64,000 nt of DNA from an uncultured Sphaerochaeta sp. (lineage in GTDB: Bacteria > Spirochaetota > Spirochaetia > Sphaerochaetales > Sphaerochaetaceae), in contig NZ_OY781063.1 of assembly GCF_963676285.1 (NCBI RefSeq), positions 868,001 through 932,000 of the forward strand. Direction: 5' to 3'. Below, piece by piece: positions 7,351-16,166 of the stretch (positions are counted from its first letter, which is position 1; each line of letters begins with the position of its first letter). The notes below the pieces were generated by a model. That model searched no databases and had not been told where the DNA came from. It was given only the letters and a program-made list of their open reading frames with translations. The translations under genes were made by a program, and so were the position numbers.

Positions 7351-8754
7351 ATGCAAAGCTTTACCCATGACACCTATATTTCACCTTTTTCTTGGCGCTA
7401 TGCAAGCGAGGAAATGCGAACTGTATTCAGTGAGGAGCATAAGAGAAAGCTCCTCAGAAAGGTTTGGGTTGCCCTTGCAAGCGCCCAGGCAGAAGCTGGT
7501 CTGGTAAGAGAGGACCAGCTCTCTGAATTGATTGCACATCAGGAAAACATAGATATCGAGAGAGCCAGCGAGATTGAGGCTGAGATCCACCATGACCTTA
7601 TGGCCGAGATCAAGACCTTCGCAGAACAATGCCCCAATGCTGGCTCTATCATTCACCTTGGGGCAACCAGCATGGACATCCTGGACAACATGGATGCGAT
7701 GCGCCTGAAGCAAGCCCTCACCCTGATCATCGATAAAACCAAGACGCTGCTCTTCCTCTTCGTAGAAAAGATGGAGCGTTATGCAGATACCCCTTGCATG
7801 GCCTTTACCCATATCCAACCCGCAGAACCCACCACGGTAGGATATCGTCTTGCCCAGACTGCCCAGGACCTCAAAGAGGACCTTGAAGGGCTATTGGCCA
7901 TACAGGCATCAATCCGTGGCAAGGGAATGAAGGGAGCTGTAGGGACCAGTGCAAGTTATACGGAGTTGCTCAAGGACCGTTCGATGTCTGCCATGGAGAT
8001 GGAAAAACGGGTAATGGAAAACCTTGGACTGGAAGCGTTCACCGCTGCCACACAGGTCTATCCCCGCAAGCAAGACTATCGAATAGGGACAGCACTCAGT
8101 TCACTTGCCTGTACCCTCTATAAGTTCTTTATTGACTTCCGTCTGCTCCAGAGCCCACCCATTGGGGAGTGGAGTGAACCCTTCGGAGCAAAGCAGGTAG
8201 GCTCTTCAGCGATGCCGTTCAAACGCAATCCGATAAACAGCGAAAAGATTGACAGCCTCTGCAGGTATATTTCCGCACAGAGCGAGGTACTCTGGCAGAA
8301 TGCTGCATCCACCCTTCTCGAGCGTACACTCGATGACAGTGCAAACCGTCGTCTGGTGCTTCCTGATATGTTCCTAGCCATGGATGAGGTACTTCTCACG
8401 GCCAACAAGGTGGTCAGCGGAATGCAGATCCACCAAAGTGGCATTGCGCGCAATCTTGAAGCATACGGTATCTTTGCTGCAAGCGAACGCCTTTTGATGG
8501 AACTGGGAAGAAAAGGTGCCAATCGTCAGGAGATGCATGAACTTATCAGGGAGTACAGCCTGAAAGCTTGGGCAGAGGTACAAGAGGGTAAGCCAAATAC
8601 CTTGAAGGATATGCTCACCCAGGATGAGACAGTCCTCTCTTTTCTATCCAAGGAAGCAGCGCTTGAGACACTTGATGCCACCCAATATATTGGGGACAGT
8701 GCCCTTCGTACCCGCTTGGTAGCTCAGGAGATTATGTCCATTCTCAACCGATGA
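7351..8754 (+). CDS. purB: Adenylosuccinate lyase
   Basis: 467 residues, cytosolic, catalysing fumarate elimination from adenylosuccinate and SAICAR in purine synthesis. The superfamily signature GSSAMPFKRNPINSE, containing the catalytic serine loop, is intact. Other conserved blocks are HDLMAEI near residue 85, IHLGATSMDILDN, and the substrate-binding FTHIQPAEPTT with its histidine. Length matches the family. GGAGG precedes the ATG. The last ten bases overlap the convergent DedA-type gene. No other pur genes are adjacent. The start context and the full set of conserved motifs make this a confident assignment. Confidence 0.95.
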   Translation: MQSFTHDTYISPFSWRYASEEMRTVFSEEHKRKLLRKVWVALASAQAEAGLVREDQLSELIAHQENIDIERASEIEAEIHHDLMAEIKTFAEQCPNAGSIIHLGATSMDILDNMDAMRLKQALTLIIDKTKTLLFLFVEKMERYADTPCMAFTHIQPAEPTTVGYRLAQTAQDLKEDLEGLLAIQASIRGKGMKGAVGTSASYTELLKDRSMSAMEMEKRVMENLGLEAFTAATQVYPRKQDYRIGTALSSLACTLYKFFIDFRLLQSPPIGEWSEPFGAKQVGSSAMPFKRNPINSEKIDSLCRYISAQSEVLWQNAASTLLERTLDDSANRRLVLPDMFLAMDEVLLTANKVVSGMQIHQSGIARNLEAYGIFAASERLLMELGRKGANRQEMHELIREYSLKAWAEVQEGKPNTLKDMLTQDETVLSFLSKEAALETLDATQYIGDSALRTRLVAQEIMSILNR

Positions 8755-9370
8755 CGATCAGGCCGGTAAAGATCAGGTAATAGATTGCCATGCGGGGGAA
8801 CCGGATAAGGCTGGCAAGCAAGAAGTGATGAACCTTCAGTTCCAGTATCCCTGCCACCGTGCAGATGGTAGAGAAAGGAAGCGGGGTCAATCCACTGATG
8901 ACAATGGCCCAGATTCCATACTTGGTGATGATCTGCTCGGTATGGGTTCCTGACTGTTTAAGTACCCACTTCCTGAAGATGGGAATAAGGCCGACAAGTC
9001 TCCCAAAGAGATAGGCAAAGAACGCTCCTGCTACCGAGCTCGCACCCATTACCAGGATAGCCAGTGCTGGATGCCACTCCATCACAAATGGCCACATCAA
9101 ATCCACGGAGAGTGGTAGCACGAAGAGGTCTACGATGAATACGTAGATTGCAACGCCGTGAACCCCGAAGTTCTCAATGAACTGCTGCACCACCACGTTC
9201 TGGTCCCAGCCTGAAAGCCGGTAGTACCTAAGGCCGATGAAATACATCCCAAAGATGAAAAGCATCAGGAGAAAGGTACGCAAGAGCAACTTTCGTACAT
9301 CCAGCGACCCATCCTCCTTGAGATAGGTTTCTTTCTTGAACAGTGATCTCAACCACAATGGCATCTTCAT
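8744..9370 (-). CDS. DedA/VTT-family membrane protein
   Basis: 208-residue inner-membrane protein of the DedA/SNARE-associated (VTT) family, members of which scramble or flip undecaprenyl phosphate and phospholipids and affect envelope stability. There is a first membrane segment at about 30-50, a re-entrant-like region around GASSVAGAFFAYLFGRLVG, and the family pattern ISGLTPLPFSTICTVAGIL, close to the G-x-P-x(3)-G signature. Its ATG overlaps the stop of the upstream AlaX-type gene by four bases, which fixes the start and indicates translational coupling. It is most like YqaA-type short members. Confidence 0.8.
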   Translation of the reverse strand: MKMPLWLRSLFKKETYLKEDGSLDVRKLLLRTFLLMLFIFGMYFIGLRYYRLSGWDQNVVVQQFIENFGVHGVAIYVFIVDLFVLPLSVDLMWPFVMEWHPALAILVMGASSVAGAFFAYLFGRLVGLIPIFRKWVLKQSGTHTEQIITKYGIWAIVISGLTPLPFSTICTVAGILELKVHHFLLASLIRFPRMAIYYLIFTGLIVIG

Positions 9371-10551
9371 ACCAGTAGATCCTTGAATGTCTTGAGCAGG
9401 ATAAGCCCTTCTCCTGTCCCCACTCCTTGGTACAGGGGAGGCTTTCCACCTCCCTTTCCGGCAATGGTTGAGAGCAGGTTCTGCCGTTGCTTGGAGAAAT
9501 TCAACAAGAACTCCGCTTCCCCAACCAGGGCGATGAGCCAGAGGACCTGCTCACCATTTTGCTGTACGGCGCAGAGAGCCAGGTTTTCAAATGCCGTAGC
9601 GGCCTTGCCGATGTCCTTGAGAGAGAGTCCCTCCTCTACTTCCCAAAGCACAACTGGCGTTCCTTTTTCCTCCGGTGCTCCTGCAATGCGTTTCTCCAAC
9701 TCCAGAAGGGCAAGCCGTTCATTGCACTTCTTCAGTGCACTCTTATCAGAAGAGGCTTGGGTGACGGCCTTACTTGCTGTCTCAACCAATTCTTCCACGG
9801 GGGAAGAGAAGAGAGCACCAAGCTGTTCTACGATACGCTCCTTCTTTCTAATCTCTTCCCGGGCAATTGCTCCAATGGTGAAGATGAGTCTGACATGGCC
9901 CCTGATCATCTCCTGCCCCTCATAGTGGAAGAGATCTATCTCCTTGGTGTTTGCAACGTGAAGTCCACCGCAGGCAACAGTGTCGATATCATCAACGACC
10001 ACCAATCTTACCCCGTCCCCTTCTACCTTGATCGATCTTCTCAGGTCCAAGGCCTGTGCGCTTTGCTGGGTATGTACTTCATAGGAGACAGGCTTTGCTT
10101 CCCGTACACTCTGGTTCACCAGATCCTCCAAGGCATAGCAGACAGTGAGTGGAATATCCTTCCTATCGGTCTCTATGGTAAGGATTCTTTCTCCCTGGTG
10201 CACACTGACAGTGGCTATGGAGAAGTGGTGGAACAGCAATCCACTGGCCACATGCTGGGCTGTGTGCATCTGCATATAGTGGTAACGGTGTTCCCAGTCA
10301 AGGACAATGTCCACCGTGTCCCCAACGGAGAAGTCTGGGTCTGCCACCTGATGGTAGATGGTATGATCATCATCCTTGATGGTATCAAGGAGGGGCTTTC
10401 CTGCAATAGTGCCCCTGTCTCCCGCCTGGCCTCCCCCTTCTGGGTAGCAGATGGTCTTATCCAAGACTACTCCCTTTTCTGTGATGGAGGTGACAACGGC
10501 CTGAAGGGTCCGCTGGTAGGGTTCTTCATAATAGATAGGCTTTGAATGCAT
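9367..10551 (-). CDS. Alanyl-tRNA editing protein, AlaX-L type
   Basis: 394 residues that hydrolyse mischarged seryl- (or glycyl-) tRNA-Ala in trans, in the cytosol. The editing-core zinc ligands are visible as HTAQHVASG near residue 105 and CGGLHVANTKEI near residue 190. The C-terminal third carries a DHHA1-like domain ending in GKGGGKPPLYQGVGTG, which defines the long AlaX form. The ATG chosen has AAAGGA six bases upstream. The gene is 16 bases downstream of the UPF0126 gene and overlaps the DedA gene by four bases, so the three form an operon. Confidence 0.88.
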   Translation of the reverse strand: MHSKPIYYEEPYQRTLQAVVTSITEKGVVLDKTICYPEGGGQAGDRGTIAGKPLLDTIKDDDHTIYHQVADPDFSVGDTVDIVLDWEHRYHYMQMHTAQHVASGLLFHHFSIATVSVHQGERILTIETDRKDIPLTVCYALEDLVNQSVREAKPVSYEVHTQQSAQALDLRRSIKVEGDGVRLVVVDDIDTVACGGLHVANTKEIDLFHYEGQEMIRGHVRLIFTIGAIAREEIRKKERIVEQLGALFSSPVEELVETASKAVTQASSDKSALKKCNERLALLELEKRIAGAPEEKGTPVVLWEVEEGLSLKDIGKAATAFENLALCAVQQNGEQVLWLIALVGEAEFLLNFSKQRQNLLSTIAGKGGGKPPLYQGVGTGEGLILLKTFKDLLV

Positions 10552-10567
10552 GTTCAGTCCTTTGATT

Positions 10568-11218
10568 TCAATGGAGTGTTTGCTCGTCGTCCACCGGCAA
10601 GGCAGTATTTGCCACAGGAAGGTGGAAGTTGTACCTGATCGCAACAATGCGGATCAGGAAGACTACACTACTCGCTATGATGAATTTGCTCAAGAGTCCG
10701 AGTCCCGTCATCTCGAGTGCCAAGTAAAGGATACCCCCCAAGAGGCTTGCTGTCGCGTAAAAGTCACTGGTAAGTACGGTTGGAATTGAGCGGCTCATGA
10801 CATCACGAACAACCCCTCCTCCGACTGCAGAAAAGACACCACAAAGCAACTGACCTACCGGCCCAATGCCAAACATTGCCCCTTTCGCAACGCCAAGGGC
10901 AGTGAAGACACCCAGACCAAGGGAATCGGCAAAGAGGATTACTCTCCAACGCCCGACAAACTTGGGAGCAAGGAAGAATACAGCCAGACCAGTACCGACG
11001 CAAATGAGTATATAGGCACTGTTGGAAAAGGCCGCCACCGGGGTTGCCCCAATTGCTGCATCCCTGAGCATGCCTCCCCCACATCCGACTGTACAGGCAA
11101 ATACGACAACTCCCAGAATGTCCAACTTGAGCCGAACTCCTTTTACTGCACCGGTTATGGCAAAGATAAAGGTTCCCAGTAGGTCAAAGATATAGATGAT
11201 GTTTTGCTCCAGTTCCAT
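10568..11218 (-). CDS. UPF0126/TRIC-type membrane protein (YicG-like)
   Basis: About 216 residues, seven predicted membrane segments arranged as two repeats of the UPF0126 domain. Each repeat shows the family's GxxxAxxGAxxG and GGG-x-RD patterns: AITGAVKGVRLKLDILGV with GCGGGMLRDA in the first, ALGVAKGAMFGIGP with GGGVVRDV in the second. Bacterial members are related to trimeric intracellular cation channels, and some have been proposed to move glycine. The start is not certain, as neither this ATG nor one 24 bases upstream has a strong ribosome site; this one places the first membrane segment as in relatives. It heads a three-gene operon, divergent from a helical hypothetical gene. Confidence 0.8.
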   Translation of the reverse strand: MELEQNIIYIFDLLGTFIFAITGAVKGVRLKLDILGVVVFACTVGCGGGMLRDAAIGATPVAAFSNSAYILICVGTGLAVFFLAPKFVGRWRVILFADSLGLGVFTALGVAKGAMFGIGPVGQLLCGVFSAVGGGVVRDVMSRSIPTVLTSDFYATASLLGGILYLALEMTGLGLLSKFIIASSVVFLIRIVAIRYNFHLPVANTALPVDDEQTLH

Positions 11219-11298
11219 GGATTGAGGGTACCACCAAACCATGACTTGTCCAAGATGGAGAACTGTACTATCTTTACTAAGGTCTAGAGGAGAAAGTT

Positions 11299-11898
11299 AT
11301 GGCAATTATCAAATCTGCATGGGAACTGGCCCTGGAGAAGACAGAAAACTTACAGGCCGACCCGAAGAAAATCAAGAAAGAACAGCTCGTCAAGGAGGGC
11401 AGACAACTTGCAGCAACCTTCCTCATGGATATAGATGCCACCAAGGAAGGAACTGTAAAGCAGTATGCTTCCTATGCTGGTGAAGAGAAAGACTCAGTCA
11501 AGGAAGGAATGGTTATCACATTCCTGTCAAACCTATCCCTGCCACGCAGTGCTGCCTACAAGGAATCCTTTTCCAAGGTCCTGGAACTGGGAGAAATTCT
11601 CGGTGACGGAAATGAGGAACTGAAAGAGATGCTTGGGCAACTGGAGGGTTTCTTCAGTCAATATCTGGAGAATCAGGAAGACCTGATTGAGCGGATGAAG
11701 CAACAGTTTGCTCCCCATCTCCAGCAAAAACAGGCTCAGTTGCAACAGCAGTACGGTCCAAATTTCACGCTCCGTCCAGAGCAGGATCCTGAATTCATGA
11801 AGCTTCTTGAGAAGCAGCTTGGTCAGTTGGATGAGCAGTACACCACTATCCTGAACCAGGTGAAGGACCAGATCAAACAGATTCTGGGAGTTGCATAA
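11299..11898 (+). CDS. Helical hypothetical protein, cytosolic
   Basis: 199 residues without signal peptide or membrane segment, and I do not recognise the family with confidence. The protein is predicted almost entirely helical and charged, with glutamine-rich coiled-coil stretches in the second half (QQKQAQLQQQYGP; GQLDEQYTTILNQVKDQIKQIL). The N-terminal 60 residues mix lysine-rich helices with a short KQYASYAGEEKDSV segment. GAGGAG precedes the ATG. It is a single-gene unit, divergent from the UPF0126 operon and closed by a good terminator. Conservation among related spirochaetes is likely but not checked. Confidence 0.7.
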   Translation: MAIIKSAWELALEKTENLQADPKKIKKEQLVKEGRQLAATFLMDIDATKEGTVKQYASYAGEEKDSVKEGMVITFLSNLSLPRSAAYKESFSKVLELGEILGDGNEELKEMLGQLEGFFSQYLENQEDLIERMKQQFAPHLQQKQAQLQQQYGPNFTLRPEQDPEFMKLLEKQLGQLDEQYTTILNQVKDQIKQILGVA

Positions 11899-11922
11899 AA
11901 CTTAAAAACAGTCTTATAGAGA

Positions 11923-11950
11923 AAGCCTTCCGCTGGTCGGGAGGCTTTTT
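11923..11950 (+). terminator. Terminator hairpin, first copy of a repeated element
   Basis: Arms AAGCCTTCC and GGGAGGCTT form nine pairs with one G-T, around the loop GCTGGTC, followed by TTTTT. A near copy with the same loop lies at 20454-20478. Confidence 0.85.
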
Positions 11951-12016
11951 GTAGCTATGAGTATATATACCCTATTCACTCTTCAGAAAAACAACAAATA
12001 ACAACAGTTTTCAATC

Positions 12017-12072
12017 TTGACACATACCCATTCTGTGATAATCTACCATTAAGTGGTTCTATTTAAGAACCA
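12017..12072 (+). promoter_or_regulatory. Promoter and palindromic operator of the fucoside operon
   Basis: TTGACA is followed after 16 bases by TAATCT (an overlapping GATAAT is also possible). Nine bases further, TGGTTCTATTTAAGAACCA is a perfect inverted repeat with seven-base arms, placed over the expected transcription start. AAGTGGTTCT occurs again at 12114-12123. The position suits repression, and the operon encodes its own GntR regulator. Confidence 0.65.
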
Positions 12073-12188
12073 ATATATTTGATAAATTTGAGATTTATTC
12101 AATATTTACGGCGAAAGTGGTTCTTTTCTTGGACATTGAAGCAAGTGAGTATTTCCCATGGTCATGGGAAAAAAATAAGGAGAATTGT

Positions 12189-13532
12189 ATGAAAAAAATG
12201 GTACGGTTAGCTATGCTGGTTGCCATGTTGGCAATCATGGGTGGACTGTTCGCAGCAGGGTCTGCTGAGAAGGAACAAGCCACAGAGCTCCGGTTTATCG
12301 ATGTATCTCCAAGCCCTACCCGGCAGGAGTATTTCACCAACACCTTCGACAAATTCAAAGAGGAAACGGGAATTTCCGTCATCTATGAGAGTGTTCCCTG
12401 GGACGATGCAGCGAACAAGCTGACTGTACTTGGTGCGTCCAATCAGCTTCCTGATGTTATGACAACTTGGGCTGGATGGCTTGGTCAGTTTACTGAGGCT
12501 GGTTGGGTTGTTCCCCTCTCCGACTATATTGGCGATACAAGTGATGAGTATGCGAAAACGGTAACCGAACTGGTTTGGAGAGCAGAGCAGGAACTGTATG
12601 GAAACATCTATACCATTCCTGATGGCATGATGGTTAAGGGTGTATTTGTTCGAAAGGATTGGGCAGAGGATGCCGGTCTTGACTTGAATATGGAAGAAGG
12701 TTGGACATACAGCGAATATTTCGATGCAGTATACGCCCTTACAGATCCCTCAAAGAACCATTACGGTACTTCATTCCGTGGCTCTCGCGGTGCATTCGAT
12801 CCCTTGTTTGTCTATCTGGAAAGTCTTAATGGCGGATCAGCATATGCAGCAGATGGATCTTCATTGATGAAGGACCAAGAGGCTATCGATGCATACAAGA
12901 AGTGGATGGACCTGTATCTTGATGGAACAGCTCCTAAAGATGCAATCAACTGGGGCTTTGTAGAGATGGTTGACAACTTCTGCGGTGGTCTTACCGGTAC
13001 CTTGATCAACGATAGCGAAGTTGCCGCTACCTGTCTTGAAAGAATGGAAGATGATGAATGGATGGTTATGCCCATGCCTAAGAGTGATAAGGATGGAAAG
13101 ATCTACAATACCGTCAATTCACCATACGCATACTCTATCAGTTCATCCTCGAAGAACAAGGATGCTGCTTGGCAGCTTATCCAGTTCCTCACCAGACCGG
13201 ACAACAATATTGAGTATTGTAAGCTTACTGGCCTGATCCCCATCAAGACAGCCATCGGCGACGATCCTCTCTATGGTCCAAATGGTCCCTATGCAGCCTT
13301 TGTACAACAGCTGAATGACCCTGACATGGTTGTCCCTGTTGCATTTGGCCCCTTCAACTATACCGACATGCACCAAGGTATGATGCATGAAGAGATGCAG
13401 AAGTATATGTTGGGCAAGCAAGATGCAAGGACTTCCCTGTTCAATGTCGTGAATGAACTCGAAAAGAGAATGAAAGCATACTTGGCTGATAATCCAGGTT
13501 CTTCCGTGGAACAGCCGAAGGGATTGCAATAA
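12189..13532 (+). CDS. Carbohydrate ABC transporter binding protein
   Basis: 447-residue extracytoplasmic solute-binding protein, family 1 (MalE-like). The signal peptide MKKMVRLAMLVAMLAIMGGLFAAGS ends in the LFAAGS form seen in two other binding proteins here; it lacks a lipobox cysteine. The mature protein starts ATELRFIDVSPSPTRQEYFTNTFDKFKEETG and has the usual LPDVMTTWAGW and AWQLIQFLTRPDN blocks. AAGGAG lies six bases before the ATG. It is first in an operon with two permeases, a GntR regulator, a GH29 fucosidase, a PLP enzyme and a GH106-like protein. The substrate is therefore probably a fucose- or rhamnose-containing glycoside, which is inferred from context only. No ATPase gene is present; a shared MsmK-type ATPase elsewhere is likely. 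Confidence 0.88.
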   Translation: MKKMVRLAMLVAMLAIMGGLFAAGSAEKEQATELRFIDVSPSPTRQEYFTNTFDKFKEETGISVIYESVPWDDAANKLTVLGASNQLPDVMTTWAGWLGQFTEAGWVVPLSDYIGDTSDEYAKTVTELVWRAEQELYGNIYTIPDGMMVKGVFVRKDWAEDAGLDLNMEEGWTYSEYFDAVYALTDPSKNHYGTSFRGSRGAFDPLFVYLESLNGGSAYAADGSSLMKDQEAIDAYKKWMDLYLDGTAPKDAINWGFVEMVDNFCGGLTGTLINDSEVAATCLERMEDDEWMVMPMPKSDKDGKIYNTVNSPYAYSISSSSKNKDAAWQLIQFLTRPDNNIEYCKLTGLIPIKTAIGDDPLYGPNGPYAAFVQQLNDPDMVVPVAFGPFNYTDMHQGMMHEEMQKYMLGKQDARTSLFNVVNELEKRMKAYLADNPGSSVEQPKGLQ

Positions 13533-13544
13533 AACGTAGTATAG

Positions 13545-13571
13545 TGGTACTGCAGGATTCCTGCAGTACCA
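13545..13571 (+). promoter_or_regulatory. Perfect hairpin between binding protein and permease
   Basis: TGGTACTGCAGGA and its exact complement are separated by one base. No U-run follows, so it probably stabilises the upstream message and sets the binding protein to permease ratio, not ends transcription. Confidence 0.7.
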
Positions 13572-13589
13572 TTCAATAATTAGAGGGAA

Positions 13590-14585
13590 ATGGATATGGG
13601 TATACTTGTTCTGTATTTGGTTGTTGTCGCAATTTTCTGTGCTTTGGGAATTGCGCTGATAAGGAAACATGCAAAAAGGCATGCAATGGCTTGGGAAAGT
13701 CTTGCCATGAAGAGAAAAACTGAACCCTACCTATTTCTCCTTCCCACGTTGATTCCGCTGATTCTTATGTTTGGATATCCCTTGATAAATAGCTTTATCA
13801 TGGCATTCCAAGATTATAAGCTTTCCGCCCCTGGGAAGAACCACTTCAATGGATTAGCAAATTTCCAGAAACTATTTTCAGAAACTGATATTTGGCTGAT
13901 CATCAAGAATTCTTTCATCTACGTCATTATTTCAGTAGCAGGTCAATTTCTACTCGGTTTGACATTGGCTATGGCTTTGAACAAGCAGTTCAGGTTTAGA
14001 GGGTTATACCAAGCAATCATCTTCCTTCCCTGGTCCTTCTCTGCATTTGTAATCGGCCTTATGCATCGTTGGTCGTTTAATGGTGAATACGGTGTTGTAA
14101 ATGATCTTTTGCTGAAGCTGAACATAATTTCCGAGAAGATCGCTTGGTTGGGTACACCTGGATTTTCGTTGGCAGTAGTCATCATAGCTATGATCTGGAT
14201 GGGGATCCCGTTCTTTGCCATTATGATTCTTGCCGCCCTACAGTCCATTCCAGCCAATATCTATGAAGCATCACATATAGATGGATGTGGTCCATTTAGG
14301 CGCTTCTTCCTTATTACGATTCCTTATATCAAACCAACGGTAATCATTACCATCCTGCTTAGGACCATCTGGATCTTCAACTCATTCGACTTGATTGTAG
14401 TCATTACAAACGGAGGACCTGCAAACTACTCACAGACTCTTCCTTCCTACATGTACACAAAGGCCTTCTCCAGCTATGACTTTGGATTGGCTTCGGCGTT
14501 GGGCGTAGTACTCATGGTCTTCCTGGCTTTGTACGTACTGCTATTCTTGAAGTCTACCAATTACAATAAAGCGGGGAATTTCTAA
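13590..14585 (+). CDS. Sugar ABC permease, MalF-type
   Basis: 331-residue inner-membrane permease of the binding-protein-dependent type, MalF/UgpA class. It has an extra N-terminal membrane segment (VLYLVVVAIFCALGIALI) before the canonical six, of which the first begins YLFLLPTLIPLILMFGYPL. The EAA cytoplasmic loop that docks the ATPase is EASHIDGCGPFRRFFLITIPYIKP near residue 228. The stop overlaps the next permease start by one base (TAATG). It follows the binding-protein gene after a stable hairpin. The specificity follows from the operon: probably a deoxy-sugar glycoside. Confidence 0.88.
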   Translation: MDMGILVLYLVVVAIFCALGIALIRKHAKRHAMAWESLAMKRKTEPYLFLLPTLIPLILMFGYPLINSFIMAFQDYKLSAPGKNHFNGLANFQKLFSETDIWLIIKNSFIYVIISVAGQFLLGLTLAMALNKQFRFRGLYQAIIFLPWSFSAFVIGLMHRWSFNGEYGVVNDLLLKLNIISEKIAWLGTPGFSLAVVIIAMIWMGIPFFAIMILAALQSIPANIYEASHIDGCGPFRRFFLITIPYIKPTVIITILLRTIWIFNSFDLIVVITNGGPANYSQTLPSYMYTKAFSSYDFGLASALGVVLMVFLALYVLLFLKSTNYNKAGNF

Positions 14586-15430
14586 TGAAAAACTATAGAA
14601 TTATAAAACAAATCGGTAATCTGGGAAGAGCTCTTATCCTGCTGTTTTTCCTGCTTTTAGTACTTATGCCGATCTATTGGATGGCTATCACCTCTCTCAA
14701 GACGAATTCTGAGATTATTGACACACAGACGGTCACCTACTATCCACATGAAACAACTACTGACAATTATGTGCAGTTATTTGAATTATACGACTACAAG
14801 AGCATGCTGGTTAATAGTTTGATCGTGTCAGTCTCCACAGGCCTGTGCATTACCATGCTCTCGATACTTGGGGGATATGGGTTGGCAAGATATTCCTTCA
14901 GCGGGAAGACACCCATGCTGCTCTTCTTTCTTGTCACACAGATGATTCCACTGATACTTGTCATTATCCCGTTGTATGTAATCTTTGCAAAGATGGGTAT
15001 CATTAATACGAGGCTGAGCCTATTCCTGTTCTACCTCATCGCAAACCTCCCTTTCTGTGTCATCACCATGAGGAGTTTCTTTGAGCGGATCCCCTATACA
15101 TTGGAAGAAGCAGCGTATGTGGATGGGTGTTCCAAGATGATGACGTTGGTACGGATCATTCTTCCGGTCATGTTTCCTGGCATTGTTGCCGTCTTTGTGT
15201 TTGCATTCATTGGAGCCTGGAATGAATTGATTGCCGGTACCATTTTCATCAATACGAGCAATCTCTGGACGATCCCAGTCGGATTGAAGTCCTTGATCGG
15301 AAAATATGATGTTAAATGGGGAGTGCTTATGGCCGGCGGCATGTGTGCACTTCTTCCAACTGCAATCATGTTCGCGTTCATGCAGAAATTCGTAGTGGAA
15401 GGATTGACCGCAGGAGCAGTAAAAGAATGA
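14585..15430 (+). CDS. Sugar ABC permease, MalG-type
   Basis: 281-residue partner permease of the MalG/UgpE class with six membrane segments. The opening LFFLLLVLMPIYWMAITSLKTNSEI and the EAA loop EEAAYVDGCSKMMTLVRIILPVMFPG are characteristic. The C-terminus VEGLTAGAVKE is the usual ending of this class and contacts the ATPase dimer. It is coupled to the MalF-type gene by a one-base overlap, and to the following GntR gene by ATGA. Together with its partner it would form the heterodimeric channel. Confidence 0.9.
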   Translation: MKNYRIIKQIGNLGRALILLFFLLLVLMPIYWMAITSLKTNSEIIDTQTVTYYPHETTTDNYVQLFELYDYKSMLVNSLIVSVSTGLCITMLSILGGYGLARYSFSGKTPMLLFFLVTQMIPLILVIIPLYVIFAKMGIINTRLSLFLFYLIANLPFCVITMRSFFERIPYTLEEAAYVDGCSKMMTLVRIILPVMFPGIVAVFVFAFIGAWNELIAGTIFINTSNLWTIPVGLKSLIGKYDVKWGVLMAGGMCALLPTAIMFAFMQKFVVEGLTAGAVKE

Positions 15431-16149
15431 GTACGATGCCCATTACCCAATCATTCAAGCCAATTGCAAAGGATTCGTTATACGAAAAAGTAACGGATGC
15501 AATCATCAGTTACATCTACCGTAATGGATTGAAGATCGGTGACAAATTACCAGGAGAACGTCAATTGGCCCAAGAGCTCGAGGTAGGGAGGAACTCCGTA
15601 CGCCAGGGCCTCTGCCAACTTGAAGAGAACGGCATCATCACCAGAATGGTGGGAAAGGGTGCGTTTGTTAAGCGAGAGGTTACTGCAGACTCTGTAGAAC
15701 TCAAACTCATGCGAGTCGATTACCAAGACCTGTTGGAAATAAAGATCAACATCGAAGAACTGGCTATTAAAAGGGCTGTAGAGCATGCGACAGATGAGCA
15801 AATTGCTCGCTTAAGGGAAATCGGGGAGGAACTGAACAACCTGGCAAAGGCCGGGACATTCTCTCATACGTTGGACAAGAAGTTCCATACGGCTCTTCTG
15901 GAATGTGCAGGCAGCCCCACACTCACACAGATGGTCCTCTCCTTGGTGGACTCCCTGGATAGTTACACAAAGGTCCTGGGGAATGTCTCTGATATTTGGG
16001 TCAAGACCATCCCGTTCCATCTCGATATCGTATCGGCCTTGGAACAAAGACAAGTTTCCTATGCAATAGCTGCGCACCAATACATCTATCACTATGATAT
16101 GGAAGTTCTAAACGGTCTCGCAGAAAAAACAGAACCAAAAGCAAACTAA
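15427..16149 (+). CDS. GntR-family regulator with FCD domain
   Basis: 240-residue transcription factor. The N-terminal winged helix is complete: GDKLPGERQLAQELEVGRNSVRQGLCQLEENGIITRMVGKGAFV. The C-terminal two-thirds is a helical FCD (FadR-C) domain, where metal-binding residues are expected around the DKKFHTALLECAG segment and in SAIAAHQYIYHYD-like positions near the end. Such regulators usually bind a small carboxylate or sugar-acid effector. It is embedded in the operon with four-base overlap to the permease, so it is probably autoregulatory. The best operator candidate is the palindrome before the first gene. Confidence 0.88.
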   Translation: MSTMPITQSFKPIAKDSLYEKVTDAIISYIYRNGLKIGDKLPGERQLAQELEVGRNSVRQGLCQLEENGIITRMVGKGAFVKREVTADSVELKLMRVDYQDLLEIKINIEELAIKRAVEHATDEQIARLREIGEELNNLAKAGTFSHTLDKKFHTALLECAGSPTLTQMVLSLVDSLDSYTKVLGNVSDIWVKTIPFHLDIVSALEQRQVSYAIAAHQYIYHYDMEVLNGLAEKTEPKAN

Positions 16150-16166
16150 TGAGGGGGATCACTCGT

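Noticed and set aside
9383..10545. Long plus-strand frames opposite the AlaX gene
   Set aside because: The minus strand carries the zinc-ligand motifs and coupled starts of AlaX; the plus frames have no family features.
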